In this document: positions 20,765-32,607 of the stretch, piece by piece
Position numbering within the stretch: the first letter of the stretch is position 1
Layout: every line of letters begins with the position of its first letter
NCBI GenBank assembly: GCA_022376515.1
Contig: WTXI01000016.1
Span: 496,001 to 560,000 of the forward strand
DNA: 64,000 bases
Origin: Lactifluus volemus
Taxonomy: Eukaryota > Basidiomycota > Agaricomycetes > Russulales > Russulaceae
Reading direction: 5' to 3'
Notes under the pieces: model-generated
Told to the model about the DNA's origin: nothing
The model's database searches: none
Seen by the model: the letters and a program-made list of their open reading frames with translations, nothing else
Made by a program: the position numbers and the translations under genes

Positions 20765-23700
20765 ATGGCAGAGCACCCTACGACATCATGGCAGGCTATG
20801 CAAGATGGAAATGTCTTCTATAGACAACAGCGATTCTATACCCTGGATGGAAAACTGCCTAGTATTGGTGATTGCGTCGTCGCCGGTTGCCGCAACGGTG
20901 GTCCTTTGGGTGAGTGTAGCCATAACTCGAGATTTACCCAGAGATTCAGAGTGGATCCAACAGCATTCATGAGAGACACTTCAAAAATGATTGCCATCGC
21001 AACTGCGACACCAATGTTCGCGAAATCACAAGTGCAGGTGTATTCATCCGCTGGAGAGGGTTTGCTGCTGCTCAGTGTGCGTACCGAGCATTATCTGGCT
21101 GCTTATGGGCTCATATATATTTTTAGTGGGATCAAGCTAAGATTATTCGGTTTGGTTGGACAGGTGACGAGAGACTGGTGATTCTAAATGAGGAGGGCGT
21201 ATATCGTCTCTACGACCTACAAGGCGACTACGTTCAATTCTCTTTGGGAACAGATGCGGGAGAGGTTGGAATCACAGACGCCCGTATACACGAGAACGGC
21301 CTTGTAGCGATGACAGGCTCATTACAACTGTTGGAGGTCAAGGGATGGGAAGGCGGTAAACCATTGGTCTTAGCCAACCCGAGTGAGTCAATTTCGACTA
21401 GATTCGCGGGTCCTTTAATCGACCAGATAGGTAGATCTTTCCGAGCCACCCACCGTTTGGACCCTCATTCCGCCCGATCTCACGATATCTCGTCACGTTG
21501 AGGTTCTACTTGCTGTCGAGACGAGCGTACTCTCTGTGGACAACCTTGAGGCAGCTGACCAACGTCTTTCTCGAGGGCCATTTACACACATGGCCCCATC
21601 TCCTAATGGAAAGTCACTTGCCCTGTTAACGATGACTGGCATACTTTGGGTTATCTTGGCCAACTTTCAGCGAAACCTGGCTGAGTTTGATACCACGACC
21701 GTCGCCGGTGCCGAGAGTCCCGTTAGACAGGTTGAGTGGTGCGGTAATGACGCCATTCTTGTCACTTGGGATACATTTGTGCTGTTGGTGGGCCCATTTG
21801 GTGATACATTACAGTGTGTTCTATCTTGGCGACCTCCATGCATAACTAAGACCAAACTCCAGTTTTTTCTATGCCGGACCCACGTTTGCTGTCACAGAGG
21901 TTGATGGCGTCAGAGTGCTCGGTGCCGACACATGCGACTTCATTCAGAAAGTTCCTGGTAGTCTTGACGTTCTAAATAACTGGGTGCTTCGCTGACTGCC
22001 ATTTAAGAATCTAGTGTGTCCGTTTTTCGACCAGGGTCTACATCACCCTCCGCTATTCTATTCGACGCTTGGGAGAACTTCCATAAACGCTCTCCTAAAG
22101 CCGATGAAAGCATACGCAGTATCAAACCGGACCTCGCCGCAGCTGTCGATGAGGTCATTGCTGCAGCGGCACAGGAGTGGGAACCCACATGGCAGCGGAA
22201 ACTGTTGAGTGTACGACTTCTTTTTGTCTTGTGTTGAACCCCTCGATACAATTCGGGAACTTTGACCTCCTTAGGCCGCAAACTTTGGCAAGTCGTTTTT
22301 GGACTTGTATAACCCAAATGATTTCGTAAACATGGGAAAGACACTCAAGGTCCTTAACGCAGTGCGTCAGTTCGAGGTGGGCATGCCCATCACCCACTTT
22401 CAGTGCGCCCATTTTCCTCGTGCGATACCTTTTCTTTTTACCGATAATGACAAGATACAACTATCTCTCGCCTACGCATCTCATTTCTCGACTGACCTCA
22501 CGGAATCTGCACCTTCTGGCTCTCAACATATCATCTTTCTTGTCTCTCTCACCGGATCATGTTCTTAAACACTGGGCGTCTGCAAAGATCTCAAAGTCAA
22601 AACCGGTCGTCAGTAGCACCGGTCAAGATGCCGAGGTGATAGGCGACGAAGAGGTATCGAGGGCTATTGTGGAGAAATTCGAGAAATTAGGCGGCGCCTC
22701 TGTCAGCTACGCGGAGATCGCAAAGAAGGCCTGGGAGGTCGGCAGAACTCGCCTGGCTACGATGGTGAGCATTGGCTCTCGACGTCGGATGCAATCTAAG
22801 AAAATGTAGCTATTGGACCACGAACCGAGGGCCTCAGATCAGGTACCCTTATTGCTCATGATGATGGAAGATCGATTAGCTCTCCAGAAGGCTGTGGATA
22901 GTGGTGATACCGATCTAGGTATGTTGCCACGACTTCATATAGAAGGAAGGATGTGCTTATTCACTCCTGTTCAGTGTATCACGTCTTGTTGCAGCTATAC
23001 AAGCGCCTACGTTTGGGAGATTTCTTCCGTTTAATCGAGGACGGTGGCTCTAGCCTCGCACCAGCAAGCCGGCTGCTGCAAGTATATGCGAGGGAGCAGA
23101 ACCCAGAGATGCTCCGGGACTTCTATTACTCGGATGATAGACGCGTCGAGAGCGCTGTGCTCAACTTGGAAGAGGCCAGGCGAATGAAGGCAAGTAACCA
23201 ACTCTTTTTTTTGGTCTGTGATTCTACAAAGCCAATGTCCTGCCTCAGGACCCTGCTGCGAAGATCACATCGATCAAAGCCGCACAGAAGTTCTTCTCGG
23301 AGGATAAGGAGCGATCGTTTGAGGCCAAGGTTGGTTTTCTGTCTCATGGTGGAAACTTGGCATGCTTTGCATCGCGACCGTCGCGTCGCGGTCCTGACCC
23401 ATGATTTTTTTTAGATGATGGACGAGTACGGTCGATTATTGACGTTCCAACAAGCGCTTGAGAAGGAAGCGACGGACAGGATAGAGTTTTTCGGGCTAAG
23501 CGTCGATGATACCATCAAGAAATGCCTCCTCAACGGCATGTCCAAACGCGCCGACAAACTCAAATCGGACTTTAAAGTACCCGACAAGAGGTATCAGTTA
23601 TAACCCCCCCCGGGTCATAAATCCTGACCCCCTTATGAACAGGTTCTGGTTCCTGAAACTACACGCATTAACGGCTATGCGAGACTTTGAAGGTCTAGAG

Positions 23701-24030
23701 ACGTTTTCGCGGTCAAAGCGGAGTCCGATCGGGTACGAGGCATTCGTGAGACATCTCGTTGAGAAGGGGCACGCGAAGGAAGCCGTTAGTTTCGTGCAGC
23801 GTTGCGACGCAAACAAGCGCGTTGACCTCTATGTCGAGTGCGGAGAGTGGGTAATGGCCGGGAAGGAGTGCAAGGAGCGCGGAGATCGCGCCAGACTAGA
23901 GTGCGTATATCTTTTCGTTTGTTCTCCCTGTTCAAATTACTAATTGGGGCGATGCAGGAAGTTACGTGCTTCATGTCCCAATTCATTGATCGCCCGGGAG
24001 TTGGATCAAATCGAATCTACGATGAAGTGA
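20765..24030 (+). CDS. VPS16: VPS16, core subunit of HOPS/CORVET
   Basis: VPS16 is the scaffold of the class C core that tethers endosomes and vacuoles. ATG 20765 starts MAEHPTTSW. The N-terminal beta-propeller half is spread over many exons: VVAGCRNGGPLG, LNEEGVYRLYDLQGDY, ITDARIHENGLVAMTGS, DNLEAADQRLSRGPF, SPNGKSLALL and VEWCGNDAILVTWDTFVLLVGPFGDTLQ. The C-terminal alpha-solenoid follows: SPSAILFDAWENFHK, FLDLYNPNDFVNMGKTLKVL, HLLALNISSFLSLSPDHVLKHW, GDFFRLIEDGGSSLAPASRL and KSDFKVPDKRFWFLKLHAL. It ends LIARELDQIESTMK at TGA 24028-24030. No break was seen. Its last 26 bases and the 3' flank are duplicated 8.6 kb downstream at 32608. Confidence 0.93.
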
Positions 24031-24525
24031 ACTTCCTTCCCCAGTCTTGTATTATAGTTCAGAGTAGCTTTTCTTATCGTTAAGCTACTATGGTTTGCTC
24101 ATCCTAAGTAAAGTGTGACATCCCCAACGCCGCATTCGCTTTGGCTCATTATCTATTCCACTCTTTGAAGAATATCGACAGCATGCATACCAAAGAAGAA
24201 CACATCCCACCAAACCCATTGAGGAAAACGACGTACCTCCCGCGTGATGCGACGCTGGTCCATGTTGCCAAGTTGCTCATAGTCTGCCCAGTTCGGACAT
24301 TCCCTCGGAAGGCAAGGCAAGAAAATAGCGTAAAAAAGACGAGAATGGATGTACATACATTCCACTGACAACGTCGCAGTACTTTGAGAAGCGCTACTAT
24401 CCTTGTGTGAAGAGCGAGGCTCGGTCCGCGTTTGGTATGTAAATCACCCAAATGAAATGAATGAGAATGTTGGTGATCTGCACCCGCATTCCTTCTTGAA
24501 ACAAATTTATCCCTTTACGATGGCA
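24005..24525. repeat. Copy 1 of a ~0.5-kb direct repeat
   Basis: Shares long stretches with 32608-33222 in the same orientation, starting at ATCAAATCGAAT and including GACAGCATGCATACCAAA and GAGGAAAACGACGT. Copy 1 lacks about 150 bp present in copy 2 (about 32763-32915), and many point differences show it is not new. Confidence 0.88.
24031..24525 (-). pseudogene. Truncated 3' fragment of an SPX-EXS gene
   Basis: The minus strand matches the 3' exons of the intact EXS gene at 32783-36852, for example [25 protein letters not shown], split here by differences. It lacks the segment coding for the intact gene's acidic C-terminal tail and stop, and it has no upstream exons. It is a relic left by the duplication, not a gene. 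Confidence 0.8.
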
Positions 24526-25182
24526 CACATCCCTAGTTGGGAATTGGAATCCGTGAGGGAGGCATATAACACACCAAACTTCAAAGAGTGTCTTCCTCAT
24601 ACAGTATATTCATTCATGGCATTACATATCATTACCTCTACTCCACATGCCCTTTTCGACTTCTTCTATGTTGGCTTTTCTGAAGGAGCCAACGCGTTTC
24701 TCCGTCGTCTCGCACCCCCCGCACCCCCCGCACCCCCCGCACCACCTGCACCACCTGCACCACCTGCCCCACCCGGACCACCCGGACCACCCGGACCACC
24801 TGGACCGCCTGGCCCACTCGGACCACCTGGACCGCCTGGCCCACCCGGACCACCCGGACCACCTGGACCGCCTGGCCCACCCGGACCACCCGGACCACCT
24901 GGACCGCCTGGCCCACCCGGACCACCCGGATCACCTGCACCACCCGGACTACCCGCTCCGGACGCACCCGCTAGGCGGTCTGAAGTCGAACTTCTCACTT
25001 TAGAAGCAGCTCAGGCGTGGCAGGCGCAGGGAGCGCAACATGGGGGGCAGGAAGCGCAAGTTCCTGCCCAAGGTTTGGGGCAGGGAGGGCAAGACTGGCA
25101 GGGGCAGGGAGGACAAGACGAGCAGGGAAGTGAAGGCACTGAAGGGGACCTTGACGAGGGGGGGTTACCAAATGCGGCCTAG
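24403..25182 (+). CDS. Gly-Pro-Pro (collagen-like) repeat ORF, doubtful gene
   Basis: The long plus-strand ORF has an Ala-Pro-Pro run, then about 20 Gly-Pro-Pro triplets (24712-24960), then a Gln/Gly-rich tail with repeated GQGGQD. The DNA is built of 36-bp units of CCACCCGGACC type, so other frames also stay open, giving His-Pro repeats in a second plus frame and Gly-rich repeats on the minus strand. The 5' third of the ORF overlaps the antisense EXS relic, so a start at 24403 is unlikely. Collagen-like fungal proteins exist, but here the repeat alone could keep the frames open. Confidence 0.3.
   Translation: MCEERGSVRVWYVNHPNEMNENVGDLHPHSFLKQIYPFTMAHIPSWELESVREAYNTPNFKECLPHTVYSFMALHIITSTPHALFDFFYVGFSEGANAFLRRLAPPAPPAPPAPPAPPAPPAPPGPPGPPGPPGPPGPLGPPGPPGPPGPPGPPGPPGPPGPPGPPGPPGPPGPPGSPAPPGLPAPDAPARRSEVELLTLEAAQAWQAQGAQHGGQEAQVPAQGLGQGGQDWQGQGGQDEQGSEGTEGDLDEGGLPNAA
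24712..24960. repeat. 36-bp tandem repeat array, GC-rich
   Basis: Units combining CCACCCGGACC, CACCTGGACC and GCCTGGC recur at about 24776, 24838, 24874 and 24910, preceded by shorter CACCCCCCG and CACCTGCAC units. Strand composition is strongly C-rich on plus. Confidence 0.85.
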
Positions 25183-25229
25183 ATTTTGTCTTCGCAGGCG
25201 CCTTACACCCAAACTAGGCAGCCGCGGTG

Positions 25230-27552
25230 CCGCTTCTTACTGTCGTTCCAGTTCCTACATCCCCTTCGCTGCTGTTCCAGAAAATGGCCGGGAAATAGAC
25301 GACCTTGACGATAAGTCTGAGCTCACACGCCGCATATTGCTTGTGAACCTTCCGTGACTCCGTCCTCGGGGCCATCAAAACCAAAAAGGCAAGCCGTCAA
25401 ATTGTAACTCGTCCGACGCAGGTTGTTCTTTTCCCCTAATCATGGCCTCTTCGGCAAAGATAGTCTCTATTCCGAATCTAAGATCTTTCGAAACGCTTTT
25501 CATCCGTTGGTCTGCAGAAAGGAGTGCCTTGTAGGAGCTGTCATTCGGTGAGTCCGTCTTCCGGCTCCGGCCTGCGATACTAAACAATCCTCCAGCTGGA
25601 CTCGTGGTACTGGTCCCACGGACCAATCCAACATGATCACCCAGCAAGTCGATACGCACTTTCTCTGCCAAGGAAATGGCCTTCAACATTCTCGGACTTA
25701 TCCAATCCTATTCAGCATTACGCAAGTCGAACCAGTCTGGGGAGATTTTAGTGGCTTCGACCGAATCGCGGATCTGGCCGACGTAGCAGCCCGTGTCCGT
25801 GCTGACATCAACAAAAACGCCGACCTTCGTCGTACTATTGCTCGCGACAACGCCGCCGAGTTTAAGATCGTCAATGAGGCTGAGGCCGAGCGGGTTCTTT
25901 AGTTCAATATCACCCCTCGCACCAGCTGTGAATCTCCCGATCTCCCTGAGGCGCATACTCTCAACTCACTCTCTCGATAAAGTCCTCTTGTCTCTGGCTT
26001 CGGTGACGTCGGGCCATGGGGGTCTTCTCGCACGCGATGGGAGATGGTAGCGAAAGGTTGTCTGACCCCCGAGGGTATTGAGATGGCGTGGGTGATGATA
26101 TCAAATATTTCGATGCACGTCTAAAAGATGGCACTCTCCACGTTAGGTTGACGCGAAGACGGGAGAACCTGTCGACGACAAGGACGTCCGGGCCAGGTAC
26201 GACAAAGAAATTATGAACCACGCTTTATCGATGAGCCAAGTTAAATACTGACTCTCACATTTCTGAAAGTTTACATCAAAACCCGAACTCTTCCGTGGTT
26301 ACGATCCCAAGCACAAGATCTTCAACTCGGTCATTCATGATTTAGAGCCGCTCGAGGTCACTGATTCGGACGCCGAAATTTTCAAGGAGCATGGCGATAA
26401 CTGTGACATCTGGGCAGGTGAGGGTGGCCGGTGGTTCGTTAAACTGAAGAAGGGCGCTCGCGTCTCTATCCCGAAGGCGATCTCCTACAATCGACTCGTC
26501 GCTGGCCAACTCCCCACCGTGTGGAACGCTACACGCTACGGCATTCCCGAGGCCATGATCGCACACACTGATCGTGTTTCGCTTTGTTCACTCGTGGCCA
26601 CTGCTGAGGCTCTCAATCATGCTGGTATTACCGATCCACATAGACTTTATCAACACATCCACCCTTCTGAGGTCGGAACCCCAGAGCGACATCACGCAAG
26701 AGACGTACTTCTTTTCCTCTACTGGAAAATTTTAACGTAGCGTTGGACAGTCTCATCAACACCACTGCTGGGGTGGATCAATGTTTTCAAGCGGACCAGT
26801 CAAGATTCCAGTTGGCACTTGGTGAGCAGTGCAGTTAGATCTGATCGACAACTGACTGAATAATTTCGCAATGCGACTGCTCTTCAGTCCATGGAGATCG
26901 TTTCTGATACCATTCTGTCTGAAAAGGCGAAGGTCATGGTGGCTGGTGGCTTCGATGACCTGTGAGGAGGGCTTCTACGGGTTCAGCAACATGAAGGCCA
27001 CTAGCAACTTGGAGACTGAGCTCGCGATGGGCCGTGAGCCTGCAGAGATGTCGCGGCCAACTACAACGACTAGCGTAGGGATGGGTTTTCATCGTTCCTG
27101 GAGACTGGAGTATCATTTGCTAATCGGATGAGTTGCAGTTCATGGAGTCTCAAGGTGTTGGCGTAAACATAGTTATGTCTGTCAAAACCGTTCTAAGAGT
27201 TTCGTTGCCCAATTCGTGGCGTCCTCGCCTTCACTTCCATGTCGACGTAAGTTGTCTTGATCAGCTGTTCCCAATTGCTTTTGCAGTGACAAAGCTGGTC
27301 GCTCCCTGGTCGTGGCGCGCTTAGCATTGCGCGCGAAGTCCACACTAAACATCCCTTCTCATGTCCTTGATATCGGTTACTGTGCTCGTCAGAATTATTT
27401 CCGCCGTAGGCAGATCGGAGACTAGCTCCATAAACAACTCAAAGAGGAGGTGGAGCTCCGCAAGGCCAGGAGGCGAACAAGCAGCAAGGGGCGTGCACGA
27501 TTTCTTTTCAATCTCACTTGCACTGACTCAGAGACATCCAGCATCGCAGTGA
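25230..27552 (+). pseudogene. FAS2: Decayed fragment of fatty acid synthase alpha subunit
   Basis: Pieces of the fungal FAS alpha chain occur in correct order but in shifting frames with stops. From the ketoreductase domain: [21 protein letters not shown] (25258), SPNHGLFGKDSLYSESK (about 25430), WTRGTG (about 25600), FSAKEMAFNILGLIQ (about 25670), and TIARDNAAEFKIVNEAEAERVL (25830-25902). From the ketosynthase domain: PELFRGYDPKHKIF (26290), DNCDIWAGEGGRWFVKLKKGAR (26395), NATRYGIPEAMI, GITDPHRLYQHIHPSEVGT (26620-26680), [26 protein letters not shown] (26980-27055), and a last weak match near 27500. The loading and MPT domains before, and the PPT domain after, are missing. Multiple frameshifts and stops exclude a working enzyme. 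No poly-A or intron-loss evidence settles whether it was retroposed. Confidence 0.85.
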
Positions 27553-28900
27553 ATTGTCATTGGACATGCATACTATTGGCAGCATGTTGTTGTTGAGAGG
27601 CTTCTTTACTTTACAAATTAATGCAACATGTTGCTAATCCGATGGTTGGATTCTGTAGGGACACAATTTCCTGCAGTGCAGGTCGAAGATCCAGATCACG
27701 CGTCCACGTGCGTCATGTGTCTCTTGTAGATCGTGTAGGGGTCATCAGTCTGTTCTGGAGTTGGTGGCGTGGTGTGGTTCCCCCATGTGAGGTGCTGCTA
27801 GAAGGCGCCACATTGACACGCACCGAGACATCGAAGAGAGGATGTCGCGCATGTAGGTTCGATATGCCGCTCAGTTATGTAGGTGGTCCAAGATGAGCGT
27901 GAGCAGTATCTTTCTCCTCTCCACCTTTATCTTTGACTGATAGATCATGCTCTGCTTCGTCGTCATTGACATTGGTGCCTGGAAAAGAAGACGCTGGCAC
28001 CATCTCTACGTCCTTATCATTTGTCGTGGGTGTGGGTGTGGATATGAGGGTTTCTGGTCTACAACGAGGAAATTCCACTCTGTCACGTAGCACACCGCAG
28101 GGCATTGCCCATGTGTCGTCAGAGCCCGGGCTGTCATCAACGCATCTACATTTTATTGCGTTTGTGTGTATACAGCCATATCTGCTTCTTTTTGCCTCTC
28201 CGCGTTTACGACTGTACAACTGCCTATTGCATTTTTTCTCCGCATGTATTACTACCTTTACGAGCTTCCTCTCTTGCTCATTCCGTACATTCCAGTCAGT
28301 GCGCATCGTCTCGTGGTGCATAGTAAATTGAAATTTTGAGGGGCTTATGTCGGCTCTCTGTTCAGACCTACACTCTTGATCATCTAACCTGCCCTCTCAT
28401 TCAGGTAGGGCTAATTAGGTGTGGGTCAAGGAGTGCTAAGAAGGGTTGATACTGCCTAAGAACTTTCAATTTCTCCTGATGCTGTGTGATCCTCCCACAT
28501 GGCAGATCCATGATTTGTTGTTTAGATCCTATAATGTATCATGTATGCTAAGGCCGCACGCTATGGGGGTCTGGATATTCATTCACAGGTAGGGTGCTTG
28601 CGGGTGTTGTATCTGAGGCCCTGTACAGGAGCGCGATTGAAGTTATGTCCGACTCGATAGTACATGTACTTGGTTCCGCCTTCAAATTGTAAAAAGGGGG
28701 TCTGCCCTCATGATGTCCCAAAGCTATCCAGATCGCCCTAAGTGACCTTCAATCACGTTCACACATGCCATTTCTCGCCTTCCTGAAAGTTCCCAGTTGG
28801 TGGTTTACCATTCCCCCCCCCTGATTAAAAGGCTCTGTGAACGTGAACCAAGTCCGAGTCGTGAGTTCCAAACCTTTCAAGTTGTTTCACTGATCTGCTC
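27553..28900. other. No supported gene; one minus ORF of unknown status
   Basis: A 148-codon minus-strand ORF (27875-28321) has an acidic, Ser/Thr/Pro-rich C-terminal half, which could be the tail of a protein, but no domain or upstream exon is recognisable. The rest has only short ORFs. Confidence 0.35.
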
Positions 28901-28910
28901 ACCGACTTGC

Positions 28911-30372
28911 AGAGTCAATAGGGTGCAACAGAAATAGACAACACTCACCTATCCATATCCTCAATGATGACGTGCTTCTAAATATATTTAGTGTCTATCG
29001 ACTGGCCTACCCAGAAGAGTATGAAGCGGAGGAAGGCAGGCCGTACTTTAATCGGTTGCGGCAGCGCTGGTGGTACAAACTGATACATGTTTGTCGACTG
29101 TGGCGAAACCTCACTCTTTCGTCACCATCCCAACTAAAACTCAATCTTGTTTGCACCTATGATGTACCTGTAGCGGACATGCTCGCACTTTCGCCACCTC
29201 TGCCTCTCACCATCTGTTATTACCACAATGAAAAGGAGTTGACGGCAGAAGATGAAACGGGCATACTGCTTGCCCTCTCGCACCGTGATCGCTTGCGCCA
29301 AATTAACCTTTGCATGCCAACCTCAGATCTGAAAAAGTTCATCAGGGTTATGGACAAAGAATTCCCAATTCTGGAAGACATATATATCAATTCTCGGACC
29401 AAACAGCCTGAGGTATATTCTATGCCTACAACATTTCAAGCTCCCAATCTACGCTCCCTTATGCTGTGGGGAGCAGTTATACTTCCCTTTGGATGTCCCT
29501 TGCTCACAAATGCCACGGGTCTCGTCACTCTCGTTCTTGTCAAAATTCAGCAATCTGGTTATTTCCCACCGGATCATTTACTTACCTGGCTTTCATTAAT
29601 GCCTCAGCTGGAGTTACTCATTATTGAGTTTCTTTCCCCTCTCCCCAGCCTTCATTCTGCTAGTGGGCCACAATTGCTCCAGACTCCGAAAATGACGCCA
29701 ATCACACTTACTTACCTTCACCGGTTTATGTTCTTTGGTACGGCCACATACTTGGAGCGTCTTATTTCTCGGATCAGCGCCCCTTTCCTCAGCATCCTTC
29801 AGATCTGTTTTGTTGATGATCAGCCACTCTCCTCTACTGTTCCACACCTCTTGCAGTTCGTGCAATCATCCCAGACGCTCAGATTTAGTGCTGTCAAGCT
29901 CAGCTTCAATGCTGTTTTCATTCGTCTACGAGCAGACCCGTGGACAGGGATCTGTAAACACCCACTACTCTTGCGGATCAAGAGCAGACCCCTGAACCAG
30001 CAGGTAGCATTTGCAGTACAAATCCTCAATACACTTGCACCTGCACTCTCTATTGTGGAGCAAGTCACACTCACTGGCAGGCATTTATTCAGCCAACCTC
30101 ATCTGAGGACTGAACGTGCACAGTGGCGTGAACTTCTCAGGCCATTCAGCAATGTGAAGATACTTCATGTGCAAGACAGTCTTGTCACAGAAATATCTCG
30201 TTCTCTACGATCTGAGGGTGAAGAAGAGCCACTGGAGCTTCTTCCTAACTTGGAGGAGGTTGGGTACTCTGGAGGAAACGATGCTCGAGACGCATTTGCC
30301 GAATTACTTGATGCACGAGAAGTGGCAGGCCACCGTGTGAGCCTGAGCTTGGTGGATCCTTCGAGGTTCTGA
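28911..30372 (+). CDS. F-box-like protein with leucine-rich region
   Basis: After an acceptor ending CTTGCAG at 28912, the frame reads PIHILNDDVLLNIFSVYRL, an F-box-like motif, then WWYKLIHVCRLWRNLTLSSPSQLKLNLVC in two parts, the usual agaricomycete F-box continuation. About 400 residues follow with irregular Leu-rich repeats (APNLRSLMLWGA, LVTLVLVKI, MPQLELLIIEFLSPLPSL, NVKILHVQDSL, LLPNLEEVGYSGG). The stop is TGA 30370-30372. Such proteins recruit substrates to SCF ubiquitin ligases; the target is unknown. The first exon was not identified: a GTGAGT donor at 28861 suggests an upstream exon, but no clear ATG is there, so the 5' end may be incomplete. It lies inside the 8.1-kb insert between the direct repeats. 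Confidence 0.6.
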
Positions 30373-30905
30373 CTGAATCAAGTATCTCAAGGTCTTTTTT
30401 TTTCCCCGGATCTCCATACGCACATCTCTGATGCGATTGGCAGGACGCAGCAGGCAAAAGATACGCGACACCACTGGCAATACGGGAAACAATTTGGCGG
30501 CGAGCCAGTCGGAGTGACACGACTCGACGTCCGTTGGGAACCTCGGCGACAAGGATTTTAGTACTCACACTCACACTAGCTACCATGTTCACCTACTCTT
30601 TCCTAGATTCTCCAAGCATAACTTGAGGCTAGATAACATGTCTGTGATGTATGTGCAAGTACACTACTGACGATGCCTTCTTCCTCATCCTATAATCAGG
30701 GAGTCATGCGTATCTGATTCCTTGAAGCTACTACACCCCAAGCATAGAGAATTGGTCCAAGTCATTAAGCAATGTTCAGTCAGTTTTGGTCGCTGTAAAT
30801 AGTTCATCAATTCTCCCACACGAAGCTGTCGGATCCATTGCCTGGCCGTGACCGCACGTGAGCCGCACCTGTTCAATCACTTTTTCCAGTCACATCGATT
30901 TCCCA
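30373..30905. other. Intergenic, nothing supported
   Basis: Only short ORFs, with no recognisable motif. Confidence 0.4.
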
Positions 30906-32607
30906 GGTAGAGCCTCTCCTCGAAAACGACGGAACACAGGACGTCATCGAGCTCGCAGACAAACAACGGGAAAAGGTTGTAGTTGATCCTGACGTACCAG
31001 AGAACCAGCTTCCAATGCTCTTCCAAGGCGCATATTTCCCCGACCTTCACGGTATGTCGCTCAATGCGAACCCGACGCTTGAGGTCTTCTCAGGGATCGC
31101 CGAGCGTATGTCGCCGTACCACTCGATCGACGATATCAGTACATCCCCTCCCCGTCCCGGCTCCCCCGCGGCTTTCCTCACAACCACAGTGACGCCCCCT
31201 CCCCTCTGCTGGCGGCTAACATGTTAGTCCTGGCCAGCCTAGTTTGAATTATTCAGCGCCGTCCACAGTTGAGCTCCGTCGTCTGCTTGCCAGTGGGATC
31301 GCGGCACACGAGATGCTCGAGGAGTTTCTGCCCAAATGGAGGCGTGTGCGAGGCGATTCAGCACACCGGCCACAAGGGCGGTACGTTGCCCACTCTTTTC
31401 CCTGTCCGATCAAGCCTTCTGACTCGATTGCGTTCACACGTAGATAGTTGACACGGTGTTGGCAAAGTTGTTCGCACGAGGCGAGAAATTGACAGACCTG
31501 TATGCTCTTCTCGAAGAGTCAGAAGTGATCATTCTCCCACAAGTCGAACCGACCTTCCGCGCAGCTGGTCAATACAGTGCGCTTTGCAAAATGTATTTGA
31601 AACGCGGGGACGACGCTGCGCTGCTAGACTTGTGGTCAAGGTGCGCTACATTTCCTTGCTTCGCTTACGATAAACTAATCGTTTCCAGGCCTGTCGAGGG
31701 CGAATGGACAGCTCCGGAGATCTCAGACCCACTCACTGATATGTTCACCCTGCTCACTGCATGACGAAATCGTGCATTGACTCAAAAATGGGGCGTCTGG
31801 TTGGCGGGCAAGGACACGGAACGTGCTTTCAAGGTGAGGCACCCCGCGTGCTTTCTTTTTTTTTTTCTAACCGGCCGACGATAGCTATTGACAGCTCACG
31901 GTTCGGCCAAGTGCGGACAAAAGGCGACAACTCCCGCGCGGACCGCGCTTTTGCTCCACACATCGACGCGTCAGTGGCTCACCTAGCACCACACGCACCG
32001 CTCCTTGCGCCCGAGCTCGCCATCCTTGCCAGCAAGGTGGGCAACCCCCTTCCTTCCCGTCCTACCTACCTTCCTGCATATACGTACCCATACATTCTAT
32101 GCTGACTTTTTGTTTCGGTGCGGCAGTTTGGGCAACGCTCACGAAGCTCTCTCGCTCCTCGTGCGAACTATCCACGGCGACGCATCCGCAGCGGCAATTT
32201 GCACGCCTCACGGTGCGGTAGTGTTTCCACAAGCCACCACTCAGCTCGCAAAGCGCGCGGGGCCCACCGCGTGGGTGCTAGCGTCTCCGTCTACTACCGT
32301 AGTTCCGACGGACAGCGCAGGGGCAAAGTGTGTGCTGCACCTCCTTCTCACCATCGTCCCCTTTTTTCAGTACATCCGTATCACCATCACCATCACCACC
32401 ATTCCCTATCACAACAACAACAGTAACAACGACAACGACGACTGAAGCGGCCACGCCCGCCACGGCACACTTGCTCTCCTCACACGCCACCTTCGATCCG
32501 TCCGCAGTCATCTCAACCCTCCCATCACAATGGCCACTTCGCACACTCTCACTTTACCTTATCCGAACGCTACGTATACGGCACACACGGCACACGAGCG
32601 CGGACTC
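30906..32607 (+). pseudogene. 5'-truncated VPS39/Vps3-family gene fragment
   Basis: Exon-like blocks in order: VVDPDVPENQLPMLFQGAYFP (30970-31040), STVELRRLLASGIAAHEMLEEFLPKW (31265-31340), and a Vps39 domain-1 signature IVDTVLAKLF (31446) with QYSALCKMYLKRGDDAALLDLWSRLVEGEW across an intron (31570-31710). A GVWLAGKDTERAF block (31795) and a domain-2-type GNAHEALSLLVRTIHGDASAAAIC (32135-32205) follow, then QWPLRTLSLYLIRTLR (32528-32575). The N-terminal CNH half is missing. Near 32575-32600 another frame gives AHERGLIKS, a normal family ending, so a frameshift is likely. At 32608 it runs directly into the duplicated last bases of VPS16. Family members bridge Rab and SNARE proteins in HOPS/CORVET. 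The VPS39 versus Vps3 assignment is open. Confidence 0.55.

Noticed and set aside
27875..28321. 148-codon minus-strand ORF
   Set aside because: The acidic tail looks plausible but there is no domain or splice context; mentioned only in the gap entry.
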